Shown in pieces: positions 44,528-57,623 of a stretch of 64,000 nucleotides of DNA. The stretch lies in NCBI RefSeq assembly GCF_016653115.1, contig NZ_NHRX01000043.1:1-64000 (forward strand), in the 5' to 3' direction. The notes under the pieces were generated by a model. That model did no database searches, was not told the origin of the DNA, and saw only the letters and a program-made list of their open reading frames with translations. The DNA is from Rhodocyclus purpureus. GTDB taxonomy: Bacteria; Pseudomonadota; Gammaproteobacteria; Burkholderiales; Rhodocyclaceae. The position numbers and the translations under genes are program-made. Within the stretch, counting starts at the first letter, position 1; the number at the start of each line of letters is the position of its first letter.

Positions 44528-46513
44528 TTATTTGGCCTTGTTGGCGCCGAGATTGGCCTTAAGCTGAGTGGGTCGCGCCCCCTTGGCGGCGAGGATTCCC
44601 TTCGCTGCGGGCGCCCCGGGCGCAGCGGCGCCGGCCGGCGCGGCTGCGGAGCCCGGCGCTGCTGCCTGCCAGGCCACCTGGCCGATGGCCAGCGAGTTGA
44701 TCTTGCGCCGTCCGCCGTAGATCAGGTTCACCAGCGCCCGCGAGACGACCACCGCCGAGAACATCGAGGTCAGGATGCCGAGGCAATGCACCACGGCGAA
44801 GCCGCGCACCGGGCCCGAGCCGAAGATCAGCAGTGCGATGCCGGCGATCAGCGTGGTCACGTTCGAGTCGAGGATGGTCGCGAAGGCGCGCTCGTAACCG
44901 GCACTGATCGCTGCCGCCGGCGTCATCCCGTTGCGCAGTTCCTCGCGGATGCGCTCGTTGATCAGCACGTTGGCGTCGATCGCCATGCCCAGCGTCAGCG
45001 CGATGGCGGCAATGCCGGGCAGCGTCAGCGTGGCCTGCAGCATCGACAGCAGGGCGACGAGGAAGAGCAGGTTCACCGACAGCGCGACGACCGAGACGAA
45101 GCCGAACAGGGTGTAGTAGGCGATCATGAAGACAGCGATCGCGGCGAAGCCCCACAGCGTCGAGTCGAAGCCCTTCTTGATGTTGTCGGCACCGAGGCTC
45201 GGGCCGATGGTGCGTTCCTCGATGATCTCCATCGGCGCCGCCAGCGAACCGGCGCGCAGCAGCAGCGCCGTGTCGTTGGCTTCCGTCGTGCTCATGCGGC
45301 CCGAAATCTGCACGCGACCGCCGCCGATCTCGTCGCGGATCACCGGCGCGGTGACCACCTCGCCCTTACCCTTCTCGATCAGCAGGATCGCCATGCGCTT
45401 GCCGACGTTCTCGCGCGTCACTTCCTTGAAGATGCGTGCGCCGGCGGAATCGAGGGTGAGGTGCACTGCCGGTTCCTGCGTCTGGTTGTCGAAGCCGGGC
45501 TGCGCGTCGGTCAGCCGCTCGCCGGTGAGCACCACCTGCTTCTTCACCAGCAGCGGGTTGCCGCCGCGTTCGACGTAGAGTTCGCTGCCGAACGGGACCT
45601 CGCCGGCCTGCGCCGCTTCGAGCGCACCCGGCGTGTCGTCGACCATGCGGATTTCGAGGGTCGCGGTGCGGCCGAGGATGTCCTTGGCTTTCGCGGTGTC
45701 CTGCACCCCCGGCAACTGGACGACGATGCGATCGGCGCCCTGCTGCTGGATCACCGGCTCGGCGACGCCGAGCTCGTTGATCCGGTTGTGCAGCGTCGTC
45801 ATGTTCTGCTTGAGCGCGTAGTCCTGCAGGCGCTTGATCGCCTCCGGACGCAGGTTGCCGACGAGTTTCAGGTCTTCACCCTGGCCCTGGTCGGCGAGCT
45901 GCAGGTCGGGCTGCGTATCGGCGAGCACCTTGCGCGCGCGCTCGCGCGTCTCGGCGTCGCGGAAGCGCAGTACGACACGCTCGCCCTCGCGCGCGATGCC
46001 GGCGTGGCGGATGTTCTTGTCGCGCATCAGCGTGCGCAGGTCGGCGCCGAGCGAGTCGAGCCGCTTGGTCTGGGCGCCCTTCATGTCCACCTGGAGCAGG
46101 AAGTGCACGCCACCGCGCAGGTCGAGGCCGAGGTACATCGGCAGCGCCCCCATGCCGGTGAGCCACTGCGGCGAGCTGGAGAGAAGGTTGAGCGCGACGA
46201 CGTACTGCGCGTTCTCGGGATCGGGATTGAACTCCTTCTCAAGGAGATCCTTCGCCTTCAGCTGCGTGTCGGTGTCGTGGAAGCGCACCTTGACGCCGAC
46301 CGGGTCGAGGAACAGCCCGTCGTTGCCGACGGCCGCGGCCTGCAAGGTCGATTCGACGCGGGCGAGCGTCTGCGTGTCGACCTTGAGCGTCGCCTTGGCG
46401 GAGGACACCTGGACGGCAGGAGACTCGCCGAAGAAATTCGGCAAGGTATAGAGAAGGCCGATCACCAGCGCGATGACGACTGTGGCGTATTTCCAGAGCG
46501 GATAACGGTTCAT
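44528..46513 (-). CDS. secD: protein translocase subunit SecD
   Basis: This 661-residue SecD has the usual start MNRYPLWKYATVVIALVIGLLYTLPN. The periplasmic P1 region includes LGLDLRGGVHFLLQVDM (DLRGG motif). The six-helix domain has ALTLGMAIDANVLINERIREEL and SNVTTLIAGIALLIFGSGPVRGFAV. It is about 40 residues longer than usual because of an Ala/Pro/Gly-rich tail after GGRRKINSLAIGQV. Together with SecF and YajC it forms the SecDF-YajC accessory complex that pulls exported proteins across the membrane. It is downstream of yajC on the same strand. Confidence 0.95.
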   Translation of the reverse strand: MNRYPLWKYATVVIALVIGLLYTLPNFFGESPAVQVSSAKATLKVDTQTLARVESTLQAAAVGNDGLFLDPVGVKVRFHDTDTQLKAKDLLEKEFNPDPENAQYVVALNLLSSSPQWLTGMGALPMYLGLDLRGGVHFLLQVDMKGAQTKRLDSLGADLRTLMRDKNIRHAGIAREGERVVLRFRDAETRERARKVLADTQPDLQLADQGQGEDLKLVGNLRPEAIKRLQDYALKQNMTTLHNRINELGVAEPVIQQQGADRIVVQLPGVQDTAKAKDILGRTATLEIRMVDDTPGALEAAQAGEVPFGSELYVERGGNPLLVKKQVVLTGERLTDAQPGFDNQTQEPAVHLTLDSAGARIFKEVTRENVGKRMAILLIEKGKGEVVTAPVIRDEIGGGRVQISGRMSTTEANDTALLLRAGSLAAPMEIIEERTIGPSLGADNIKKGFDSTLWGFAAIAVFMIAYYTLFGFVSVVALSVNLLFLVALLSMLQATLTLPGIAAIALTLGMAIDANVLINERIREELRNGMTPAAAISAGYERAFATILDSNVTTLIAGIALLIFGSGPVRGFAVVHCLGILTSMFSAVVVSRALVNLIYGGRRKINSLAIGQVAWQAAAPGSAAAPAGAAAPGAPAAKGILAAKGARPTQLKANLGANKAK

Positions 46514-46558
46514 GGCCTGCGGCGGGATGGGTGGATGGAGTGATGCATTGTGAAGGGA

Positions 46559-46578
46559 CGGGGGCGCCGAGGCCCCCG
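46559..46578. terminator. stem-loop between yajC and secD
   Basis: CGGGGGC-GCCGAG-GCCCCCG (7-bp stem) lies 15 bp past the yajC stop and 46 bp before the secD start. There is no T-run, so it may only attenuate transcription or protect the mRNA within the yajC-secD-secF unit. Confidence 0.3.
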
Positions 46579-46592
46579 CGGGCAGAGCCGGC

Positions 46593-46919
46593 TTACAGGC
46601 TCTTCAGCGTGCCCTTCGGCAGCACGAGCTGCACGGCCGCCTTCTGGGCGACGACTTCGACACCCTCGGCGAGTTCGAGCGCGATGTAGGTGTCGCCGAC
46701 CTTGGCGACGCGACCCGCGATGCCGCCCTGGGTCAGGACCTCGTCGCCCTTGGCCAGCGCGTCGACCATCGCCTTGTGCTCCTTGGCGCGCTTCATCTGC
46801 GGCCGGATCATCAGGAAGTAGAGGACGACGAACATCAGGACGAGCGGGATGAACTGCATCAGCCCACCGGTCGGATCGGCGGCGGCTGCGGTCTGTGCGT
46901 ATGCGGAGCTGATCAGCAT
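46593..46919 (-). CDS. yajC: preprotein translocase subunit YajC
   Basis: This 108-residue single-pass membrane protein has the helix about 21-38 (FIPLVLMFVVLYFLMIRPQ), with the family IRPQ motif just after it. A cytoplasmic beta domain KGDEVLTQGGIAGRVAKVGD follows. It associates with SecDF and the SecYEG translocon. It lies upstream of secD in the conserved yajC-secD-secF order; tgt, often first in this operon, is replaced here by alaS. Confidence 0.95.
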   Translation of the reverse strand: MLISSAYAQTAAAADPTGGLMQFIPLVLMFVVLYFLMIRPQMKRAKEHKAMVDALAKGDEVLTQGGIAGRVAKVGDTYIALELAEGVEVVAQKAAVQLVLPKGTLKSL

Positions 46920-47040
46920 TTGGTCTTCCTAAGCTAAACCCATGAAAAGAAGGGCGCATTGTAGCACCCCGCCATGCGGGGGACGGCGCCCGTGGCGCGC
47001 CGCAAGGGCGCGCGAAGGCTGCGGCCGGCTGGCCTGAGGC

Positions 47041-49866
<2,826 letters not shown>

Positions 49867-49971
49867 CGTAGGGAGACCGGCAGGCCGGAACGGATGGGAA
49901 GCGCGCGATTCTAGCACGGGGGCGTTATAAAGCCATGAGGGGGGCAGTTACGGGGACGGTATAAAGCCACC

Positions 49972-50012
49972 GGGACGCCGTGCTTGATTCGTCGAACCAA
50001 GCAGGGCGTCCC
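49972..50012. repeat. long imperfect hairpin, REP-like, downstream of the binding-protein gene
   Basis: GGGACGCC-G-TGCTTG pairs with CAAGCA-G-GGCGTCCC: 8 bp and 6 bp separated by one G.G mismatch, with an 11-base loop. It lies 11 bp beyond the stop of the leftward binding-protein gene and can act as its terminator, without a T-run. TATAAAGCCA occurs twice nearby (49926-49935, 49960-49969). The combination resembles dispersed REP-type elements. Confidence 0.55.
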
Positions 50013-50023
50013 CGCAAGCATAA

Positions 50024-51316
50024 TCAGAACACGGGGCTTTCCTTCAGTGCGCGCGGCAGCACGGCGTTGCCGCGTTCGACCGCGTCGTCGAGTGCCTTCT
50101 TGGCGGGCTTGCGGTCGGCCCAGACGGCGTCGAGCTCGTCCTCGACGATGATGCGCAGCGGTTCGATCTGCGAGACGCGCAGCGAGCGCGCAGCGGTCCT
50201 GCCCTGCAACTGGCGCTGGGCGACCTTGACCGCGACCACACCTTCCCTGAGTGCGCTGCTCTTCACCGCTGCGTTCGCTGCCGGCGTCATCGGCAGGAAA
50301 CCGCCCCGGGCCGTCAGCGCCACCTGCACCTCAGGCGTCAGCAGGAAGCTGACGAGCTGAGCGGCGCCCTTGTATTCGGCCGGCTTGCGTCCCGCGGCGA
50401 CCCACAGCGAGGCGCCGTCGGCGAGCGTGTGCTGCGGCGCGCCGCGCACGTCGTCGTGATAGGGAAGCGTCGACACGCCGATCTCGATGCCGGGCTTGTC
50501 GTGGATGCGCGCGTAAAGCGCCGAGCTGCCGGTAAGCATGCCGCACTCGCCGTCGGCAAAGCGCTGCTCGGCCTCGTCGCGATGGCCGAAGGTGACGAAG
50601 AAACGACTCTTGTACCAGGAGCTGAGCATCGCGATGTGCTTGACCTGGACCATGCCGTTGAACACCAGACGCCCCTTGTCGTCGGCGATACCGCCGTCGT
50701 TCCAGACACTCAGGTTGTCGACATGCACCCAAGCCGGCCACGAGGTCGTGTACGGGCACTTGCTGCCGGCGTCGAACAGCTTGTCGGCGGCCTGCTGCAC
50801 CTCGAACCAGGTGCGCGGCGGCGTTTCCGGGTCGAGGCCCGCGGCGCGGAACGACTCCTTGTTGATGTAAAGCACGGGGGTCGCCAGCGCCACCGGCAGC
50901 GCCACCAACCGGCCCTTGGCGTCGGCGATGCCGGCACGCAGTTCGGGCGACAGGCGCGCCGGATCGAGCGCCATCTTCTCGGCGCGCATCAGGTCGGAGA
51001 CCGGCTTGAACTGGGCGCGCTGGGCGACGAAGCCCGACAGTTGCTCGCGTGTCACCAGGTTGAGGAGCTTCGGCGCCTCACCCTCGACGCGACGCAGCAG
51101 GCGCACCTGGTAATCCTTGTGCGAGGAATTGAAGCGATCGATCAGCGGCTGCAGGCGTTCGGCCTGCACCTCGTCGAGCTGATGCGCAAGTTCGACTTCA
51201 AGCGGAGCGGCAGGCGCCGCGGGCGGCTTCTGCGCAGCAGCACGCGCCGACTGCTGCGGGGCAGCCTGAACGAGGCCGGCGACGAGCAGCGCAGCGAGCA
51301 GGAAAGGGGTTCGCAT
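50024..51316 (-). CDS. ABC-type extracellular solute-binding protein (UgpB-like), orphan
   Basis: This 430-residue family 1 binding protein has a signal peptide (about 1-19, VQAA). ELAHQLDEVQAERLQPLIDRFNSSHKDYQV at the start, TPVLYINKESFRAAGLDPETPPRTWFE and LTGSSALYAR, with the C-terminal ARGGFLPMTPAA, match UgpB/sn-glycerol-3-phosphate and sugar binding proteins. The ATG at 51316 has AGGAGTCGAG upstream. No permease or ATPase gene is adjacent, so it must work with components encoded elsewhere. Glycerol dehydrogenase is 35 kb away and probably unrelated. Ligand specificity is not readable. Confidence 0.82.
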   Translation of the reverse strand: MRTPFLLAALLVAGLVQAAPQQSARAAAQKPPAAPAAPLEVELAHQLDEVQAERLQPLIDRFNSSHKDYQVRLLRRVEGEAPKLLNLVTREQLSGFVAQRAQFKPVSDLMRAEKMALDPARLSPELRAGIADAKGRLVALPVALATPVLYINKESFRAAGLDPETPPRTWFEVQQAADKLFDAGSKCPYTTSWPAWVHVDNLSVWNDGGIADDKGRLVFNGMVQVKHIAMLSSWYKSRFFVTFGHRDEAEQRFADGECGMLTGSSALYARIHDKPGIEIGVSTLPYHDDVRGAPQHTLADGASLWVAAGRKPAEYKGAAQLVSFLLTPEVQVALTARGGFLPMTPAANAAVKSSALREGVVAVKVAQRQLQGRTAARSLRVSQIEPLRIIVEDELDAVWADRKPAKKALDDAVERGNAVLPRALKESPVF

Positions 51317-51471
51317 CTCGACTCCTGAACGACGAAAGTCGATCATTATAGACCCGGAAAGCGGGCGCGCCCGAGCGACAGGGATGCCCGCGGTAAGCTG
51401 CGTCCATGCGTCCGGGCACCCGGACGCCGGCATCGCCTGACGATTGCACCGACGGCGAACGGCCGGGAGTG

Positions 51472-51477
51472 TATAAT
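51472..51477 (+). promoter_or_regulatory. candidate -10 of the second rhlE gene
   Basis: A perfect TATAAT stands 46 bp before the rhlE start in an otherwise G+C-rich region, with a locally A+T-rich leader (51481-51515). No -35 at 16-18 bp was found, so an activator or long leader may be involved. Confidence 0.4.
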
Positions 51478-51523
51478 TGCTAGCTGATGTTACTGATAAA
51501 ATACAAATTGGAAGGCATGGCCG

Positions 51524-52960
<1,437 letters not shown>

Positions 52961-52994
52961 GCGCAGCGCCGGGAAGCAGCCTCAAGGAATCGTC

Positions 52995-53597
52995 GTGAAG
53001 TTCCTGCTCAAGCTGGCGAGTGCCATCGATGCACTGACCGAGCGCATCGGCAAGGCGGCGATCTGGCTGGTGCTGGTCGTCGTCCTCATCAGCGCCGGCA
53101 ACGCGCTGATGCGCTACACGATCAACTACAGCTCGAACGCGCTGCTCGAAATCCAGTGGTATCTGTTCGGCGCGATCTTCTTTTCCTGCGCGGGCTACGC
53201 GCTGCTGCACAACGCGCACGTGCGCATCGACCTGATCGCGGGCCGCTTCTCCCGGCGCACGCAGACCTGGATCGACATCTTCGGCCTCGTCTTCTTCCTG
53301 CTGCCGATGGCCATCGTGGTCCTGGTGCTGTCGTGGCCGGTGTTCATGCAGGCGTACATGACGGGCGAAATGTCGAACAGCGCCGGCGGCCTGATCGTCT
53401 GGCCGGCACGGCTCCTGGTGCCGGCCGGCTTCTTCCTGCTCATCCTGCAGGCCATCTCCGAATTGATCAAGCGCGCAGGCTTCCTCAAGGGGCTGTGCCC
53501 CGACCCGATCGACCTCGACAAGCCGAGCGCCGAGGAGGAACTCGTCGCCGCGATCAAGGCACGCAAGGACGAGGCGCAGGAGGGAGGCGTGCGATGA
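52995..53597 (+). CDS. TRAP transporter small permease subunit (DctQ family)
   Basis: This 200-residue membrane protein has four helices. AIWLVLVVVLISAGNALMRYTINYSSNALLEIQWYLFGAIFFSCAGYALLHNAHVRID (in segments, about 20-78) is the DctQ signature, with the invariant HVRID. It forms the small membrane subunit with the 480-residue permease encoded next. The start is GTG at 52995 with AAGGAATC upstream; upstream codons belong to rhlE. The stop overlaps the large-subunit start (ATGA). The long C-terminal tail is charged. Confidence 0.88.
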   Translation: MKFLLKLASAIDALTERIGKAAIWLVLVVVLISAGNALMRYTINYSSNALLEIQWYLFGAIFFSCAGYALLHNAHVRIDLIAGRFSRRTQTWIDIFGLVFFLLPMAIVVLVLSWPVFMQAYMTGEMSNSAGGLIVWPARLLVPAGFFLLILQAISELIKRAGFLKGLCPDPIDLDKPSAEEELVAAIKARKDEAQEGGVR

Positions 53598-55036
53598 GCG
53601 AGTTCATGATCGCGAACATGGCGCCGATCATGTTCATCTCGATGATCGCCTTCCTGCTGGTCGGCTTCCCGGTCGCCTTCGCGCTGGCGGCCAACGGCAT
53701 CGTCTTCGGCCTCATCGGCATCGAGCTCGGCCTGCTCGGCCCGCAACTGTTCCAGGCGCTGCCGGACCGCATCTTCGGCGTCATGGCCAACGAGACGCTG
53801 CTGGCGGTCCCCTTCTTCACCTTCATGGGGCTGATCCTCGAGCGCTCGGGGATGGCCGAGGACCTGCTCGACACGATCGGGCAGCTGTTCGGGCCGATCC
53901 GCGGCGGCCTCGCCTACGCGGTGATCTTCGTCGGCGCGCTGCTCGCGGCGACCACCGGCGTCGTCGCAGCCTCGGTGATCTCGATGGGGCTCATCTCGCT
54001 GCCGATCATGCTGCGCTACGGCTACGACAAGCGGCTGGCCTCCGGCGTCATCGCCGCCTCGGGGACGCTCGCGCAGATCATCCCGCCCTCGCTGGTGCTG
54101 ATCGTCATGGCCGACCAGCTCGGCAAGTCGGTCGGCGACATGTACGCCGGCGCACTGATTCCCTCGCTGCTGCTGACCGGTCTGTACGTGCTCTTCGTGC
54201 TCGGCGTCTCGATCTTCAAGCCGGCCTGGGTGCCGGCGCTGCCGCCCGAGGCGCGCCCCCTGCACGGCAGGAAGCTCGTGCTGCGCACGCTGACGACGCT
54301 GGTGCCGCCGCTGCTGCTGATCTTCCTCGTGCTCGGCACCATCTTCCTCGGCATCGCGACGCCGACCGAGGGCGGCGCCATGGGCGCTGCCGGCGCGCTG
54401 CTCCTCGCCGTCCTGCGAAGGCGGCTCGACTGGAAGCTGCTCAGGCAGGCGATGGAGAGCACGGCCAAGCTGACCACCTTCGTCGTCTTCATCCTGATCG
54501 GTGCGCGCGTATTCTCGCTCACCTTCTACGGGGTCGATGGCCACGTCTGGGTCGAGCACCTGCTCGGCGACCTGCCCGGCGGACAGATCGGCTTCCTGAT
54601 CCTCGTCAACCTGATGATCTTCGTGCTGGCGTTCTTCCTCGATTACTTCGAGCTCGCCTTCATCGTCGTCCCGCTGCTGGCGCCGGTCGCCGACAAGTTG
54701 GGCATCGACCTGATCTGGTTCGGCGTGCTGCTGGCGATCAACATGCAGACCTCCTTCCTGCACCCGCCGTTCGGCTTCGCGCTCTTCTTCCTGCGCTCGG
54801 TGGCACCCCCGGCGGTGAAGAGCACCCACATCTACTGGGGAGCACTCCCCTTCGTCGGCATCCAGATCCTGATGGTCGCCATCGTCATCGCCTTCCCGCA
54901 ACTGGTGACGGGCAACCTCGACAAGGCGCAGGAGGTCGACCTCGACACGATCAAGATCGAGGCACCGACCTACGAATTCGAGGCGCCACCGCCTCCGGGC
55001 GAGACCGGCGAGCCCGAAGCCCCTCCGGCGAACTGA
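53594..55036 (+). CDS. TRAP transporter large permease subunit (DctM family)
   Basis: This 480-residue DctM-type Na+-coupled permease has about 12 helices. LLVGFPVAFALAANGIVFG, LLAVPFFTFMGLILERSG, GVIAASGTLAQIIPPSLVLIV and ATPTEGGAMGAAGALLL are family blocks. The C-terminal 45 residues are acidic and Pro-rich. It belongs with the small subunit (4-bp overlap) and with the binding protein encoded convergently at 55116. In the TakP-like subfamily to which that binding protein seems to belong, 2-oxo acids or other organic acids are transported. Confidence 0.9.
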   Translation: MSEFMIANMAPIMFISMIAFLLVGFPVAFALAANGIVFGLIGIELGLLGPQLFQALPDRIFGVMANETLLAVPFFTFMGLILERSGMAEDLLDTIGQLFGPIRGGLAYAVIFVGALLAATTGVVAASVISMGLISLPIMLRYGYDKRLASGVIAASGTLAQIIPPSLVLIVMADQLGKSVGDMYAGALIPSLLLTGLYVLFVLGVSIFKPAWVPALPPEARPLHGRKLVLRTLTTLVPPLLLIFLVLGTIFLGIATPTEGGAMGAAGALLLAVLRRRLDWKLLRQAMESTAKLTTFVVFILIGARVFSLTFYGVDGHVWVEHLLGDLPGGQIGFLILVNLMIFVLAFFLDYFELAFIVVPLLAPVADKLGIDLIWFGVLLAINMQTSFLHPPFGFALFFLRSVAPPAVKSTHIYWGALPFVGIQILMVAIVIAFPQLVTGNLDKAQEVDLDTIKIEAPTYEFEAPPPPGETGEPEAPPAN

Positions 55037-55053
55037 GCCCGCCTCGAAAACAC

Positions 55054-55074
55054 GACGGGGGCTGCGCCCCCGTC
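55054..55074. terminator. stem-loop between convergent TRAP genes
   Basis: GACGGGGGC-TGC-GCCCCCGTC is a perfect 9-bp stem with a 3-base loop 17 bp past the permease stop. It has no T-run in either direction, so it probably acts as a weak bidirectional terminator. Confidence 0.45.
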
Positions 55075-55115
55075 CGTGATCCTTAAGCCCTGATCAGGCT
55101 GCCGCCAGCTGCGGC

Positions 55116-56195
55116 CTACTTGCGGCTAAACATGATGTTCGCGTACGACCCGTCGGCGATTCGCGCCCAGGCGTTCTGGTCGTCCATGAACTTCTTGTAA
55201 TCGGCATAGACCTTCTTGAACTGCGGGTTGGCGGCCGAGATGTCGGCGTACATCTGCGTCGCCGCCTTGTAGCACACCTCCATCACGTCCTTCGGGAAGG
55301 GCTTCAACTGCACGCCGGCGGCGACGAGCTGCTTCAGCGCGGCCGGGTTCTTCGCGTCGTAGCGCGCCAGCATCTCGGTGTGCGCGTCGGCCGCCGCGGC
55401 GCGGAACGCCGCCTGGTATTCCTTGGGCAACTCGGCCCATTTCTGCGCATTCACATAGGCCGAGATCTGCGGACCACCTTCCCACCAGCCCGGGTAGTAG
55501 TAGTACTTGGCGACCTTGTTGAAGCCGAGCTTGTAGTCGTCGTAAGGACCGACCCACTCGGCGGCATCGATCGTCCCCTTCTCCAACGAGGGGTAGATGT
55601 CGGCCCCCGAGATCTGCTGCGGGACGACGCCGACCTTGGCCAGGACCGCACCGGCCATGCCGGCGATGCGCATCTTCAGCCCGTTGAGGTCGGCCGCGGT
55701 CTTGATCTCCTTGCGGAACCAGCCGCCCATCTGCGCGCCGGTGTTGCCGCAGGGAAAGGCGACGATGTTCCACTTGGCGAAGAACTCGCCCATCAGCTTG
55801 GCGCCGTTGCCCTCGCGGTACCACGAATCGAGCTGGCGGTTGTTCATGCCGAACGGGATGGTCGTGTCGATGCAGAACGTGGGGTCCTTGCCGTAGTAGT
55901 AGTAGCCACAGGTATGGCCGAGCTCGACCGTGCCGTCCTTGACCGCGTCGAGCACGCCGGCGCCCGGGACGATCTCGCCGGCAGCGAAATGCTGGATCTG
56001 GAACTTGCCACCGGTGATCTCGGCGAGCCGCTTGATCAGGAACTCGCCGGTGCCGAACAGGGTGTCGAGGTTCTTCGGGAAACTGGAGGCCATGCGCCAC
56101 TTGATCGTCGGCAGGTCGGCTGCGAACGCGGGAACGGCTGCACCGGCAGCGGCAAGGCCGACGCCGGCGTGCTTCAAGAAGGAACGTCTTTCCAT
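55116..56195 (-). CDS. TRAP transporter substrate-binding protein (TakP-like), Tat signal
   Basis: This 359-residue DctP-family protein starts MERRSFLKHAG, a twin-arginine motif followed by a short hydrophobic segment ending AFA, so export of a folded or dimeric protein by Tat is likely. IKWRMASSFPKNLDTLFGTGEFLIKRLAEITGGKF, GHTCGYYYYGKDPTFC, GLKMRIAGMAGAVLAKVG (Arg that holds the carboxylate) and GWWEGGPQISAYVN match the TakP-type subgroup binding 2-oxo or aromatic-type monocarboxylates. It faces the permease genes convergently instead of preceding them, and must have its own promoter in 56196-56362. Confidence 0.88.
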   Translation of the reverse strand: MERRSFLKHAGVGLAAAGAAVPAFAADLPTIKWRMASSFPKNLDTLFGTGEFLIKRLAEITGGKFQIQHFAAGEIVPGAGVLDAVKDGTVELGHTCGYYYYGKDPTFCIDTTIPFGMNNRQLDSWYREGNGAKLMGEFFAKWNIVAFPCGNTGAQMGGWFRKEIKTAADLNGLKMRIAGMAGAVLAKVGVVPQQISGADIYPSLEKGTIDAAEWVGPYDDYKLGFNKVAKYYYYPGWWEGGPQISAYVNAQKWAELPKEYQAAFRAAAADAHTEMLARYDAKNPAALKQLVAAGVQLKPFPKDVMEVCYKAATQMYADISAANPQFKKVYADYKKFMDDQNAWARIADGSYANIMFSRK

Positions 56196-56362
56196 GGATT
56201 TTCTTCTCCGGTAGGGGTGGGCAAACGACCGCCAACTAACGCAAGCAGATTACAACCAAGACGGGAGCGCGGGCAAGCTTCGCTCATGGACACGCCTTCG
56301 CTTGCCGCAGTTCCTTTCGCCGCCGGAATGGTGGACGGCGCCCGCGGGCACCTTCCCCATTT

Positions 56363-56395
56363 CTTAAGTCCGACTTAAGCTTCGGCCGCTACACT
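56363..56395 (+). promoter_or_regulatory. RND operon promoter with PmrA/QseB-like box
   Basis: CTTAAG-N5-CTTAAG (56363-56379), an 11-bp-spaced direct repeat, is the form bound by PmrA/QseB-type response regulators (consensus CTTAAT-N5-CTTAAT). It takes the place of the -35. TACACT (56390-56395) is a -10 ten bases after it. Transcription would start near 56402, 19 nt before the ATG. An OmpR-type regulator is encoded at the end of the same operon. Confidence 0.6.
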
Positions 56396-56420
56396 CCGCC
56401 GCATCATCCGAAAGGCCGCC

Positions 56421-57620
56421 ATGAACAATTTCCTGCGAAGCTCGCTTGCCACCCTGCTCTGCCCCCTGTACCTGCTGGCCGCGCCTGCCGGCGCCGCCGA
56501 CCAGGCAGCGCCGCTGCCGCTGAGCGCGCAGCAGGCGAAGGCGCTCGGCATCGAGAGCGAGACGCTCGCACGCGCCGGTGCCGGAATCGCCGCCGGGCTG
56601 CCCGCCGAGGTGCGCGTGCCGAACGAGCAACTGCGCATCGTCGCCGCCCCCCTGCCCGGAATGCTCACCGGCATCGAGGTCGCCGCCGGGCAGTCGGTGA
56701 AGAAGGGACAGGCGCTGGCCCGCATCGCCAGCCCATCGCTGCTCGGCGCCGAACGCGACTTCCTGCAGGCGGCGCAGGCGGCGCAACTGGCGGCGCAGGC
56801 GGCCCGACGCGACGAGCAGCTGTTCGCGGAAGGAATCATCGCCGAGGCGCGCGTGCAGGCGACGCGGACGAGCCACGAACAGGCCCAGGTCGCGCTCGCC
56901 GCGCGGCGCGAGGAACTGCGCCTGGCCGGCGTTTCCGATGCCGCGCTCCTGAGCCTGCAGCAGCAGCGGCGGCTGCCGAGCGAGGTGCTGATCACGGCGC
57001 CGATCGCCGGCGTCGTGCTCGAACAGTCGGTGCAGCCGGGCGAGCGGGTCGAAGCGGCAGCCGCGCTGTTCCGCATCGGCAGGCTCTCGCCCTTGTGGGT
57101 CGAGATCCAGGTGCCGGCAGCGCTCGCCGCCGAACTGCGCGAAGGGCTCGCCGTCAGCGTCCCGGTGAGCGGCGTTGCTGCGGCCAGCGGCAGCGTGATC
57201 AACGTCGGTCGCCAGATCGGCAGCGGCAGCCAGACCGTCACCGTTCGCGCGCGCCTCGACCGCGGCAGCGAGCGGCTTTCGCCGGGGCAGATGGTCGAGG
57301 CCTCGATCGACATCCCGGTCGGCGGCGGGGTCAACGCGAAGGAAGGAACCGGATTCCGCGTCCCGCAGGGGGCGCTGGCGCGCTTCGACGCCGGCGTCCA
57401 TGTCTTCGTCGCCGAAGGCGAAGGCTTCCGCCCGCAGCCGGTGCAGGTGATCGGGCAGGCCGGCGATTACGTCCTCGTGCGCTCGCCCGCGCTCGACGCA
57501 AAGACGCGGATCGCGGTGAAGGGGCTGTCGTCGCTGAAGAGCGCGTGGACCGCGCAGCGCGACAAGGCAGCCGCCGAAGCCAGCGCGCGCGCGCCGGTCG
57601 CCGGCAGCGCAGGGAAGTAA
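56421..57620 (+). CDS. RND efflux periplasmic adaptor (CzcB/CusB-type)
   Basis: This 399-residue membrane-fusion protein has a signal peptide (about 1-25, GAA). It contains a lipoyl/barrel-sandwich half (APLPGMLTGIEVAAGQSVKKGQALARIASPSLL), an alpha-hairpin with long Ala/Gln/Arg heptads (115-185), and the return half TAPIAGVVLEQSVQPGERVEAAAALFRIG, then beta-barrel and membrane-proximal domains. It joins the inner-membrane pump to the outer-membrane channel encoded four genes on. No Met- or His-rich metal-binding N-terminus is evident. GAAAGGCC precedes the ATG. It is first of six genes with tight spacing. Confidence 0.87.
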   Translation: MNNFLRSSLATLLCPLYLLAAPAGAADQAAPLPLSAQQAKALGIESETLARAGAGIAAGLPAEVRVPNEQLRIVAAPLPGMLTGIEVAAGQSVKKGQALARIASPSLLGAERDFLQAAQAAQLAAQAARRDEQLFAEGIIAEARVQATRTSHEQAQVALAARREELRLAGVSDAALLSLQQQRRLPSEVLITAPIAGVVLEQSVQPGERVEAAAALFRIGRLSPLWVEIQVPAALAAELREGLAVSVPVSGVAAASGSVINVGRQIGSGSQTVTVRARLDRGSERLSPGQMVEASIDIPVGGGVNAKEGTGFRVPQGALARFDAGVHVFVAEGEGFRPQPVQVIGQAGDYVLVRSPALDAKTRIAVKGLSSLKSAWTAQRDKAAAEASARAPVAGSAGK

Positions 57621-57623
57621 GCG

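Noticed and set aside
43382-46543. 1053-residue plus-strand frame opposite secF and secD
   Set aside because: Antisense shadow: His/Arg/Asp-rich with no domains, while the opposite strand encodes textbook SecD and SecF.
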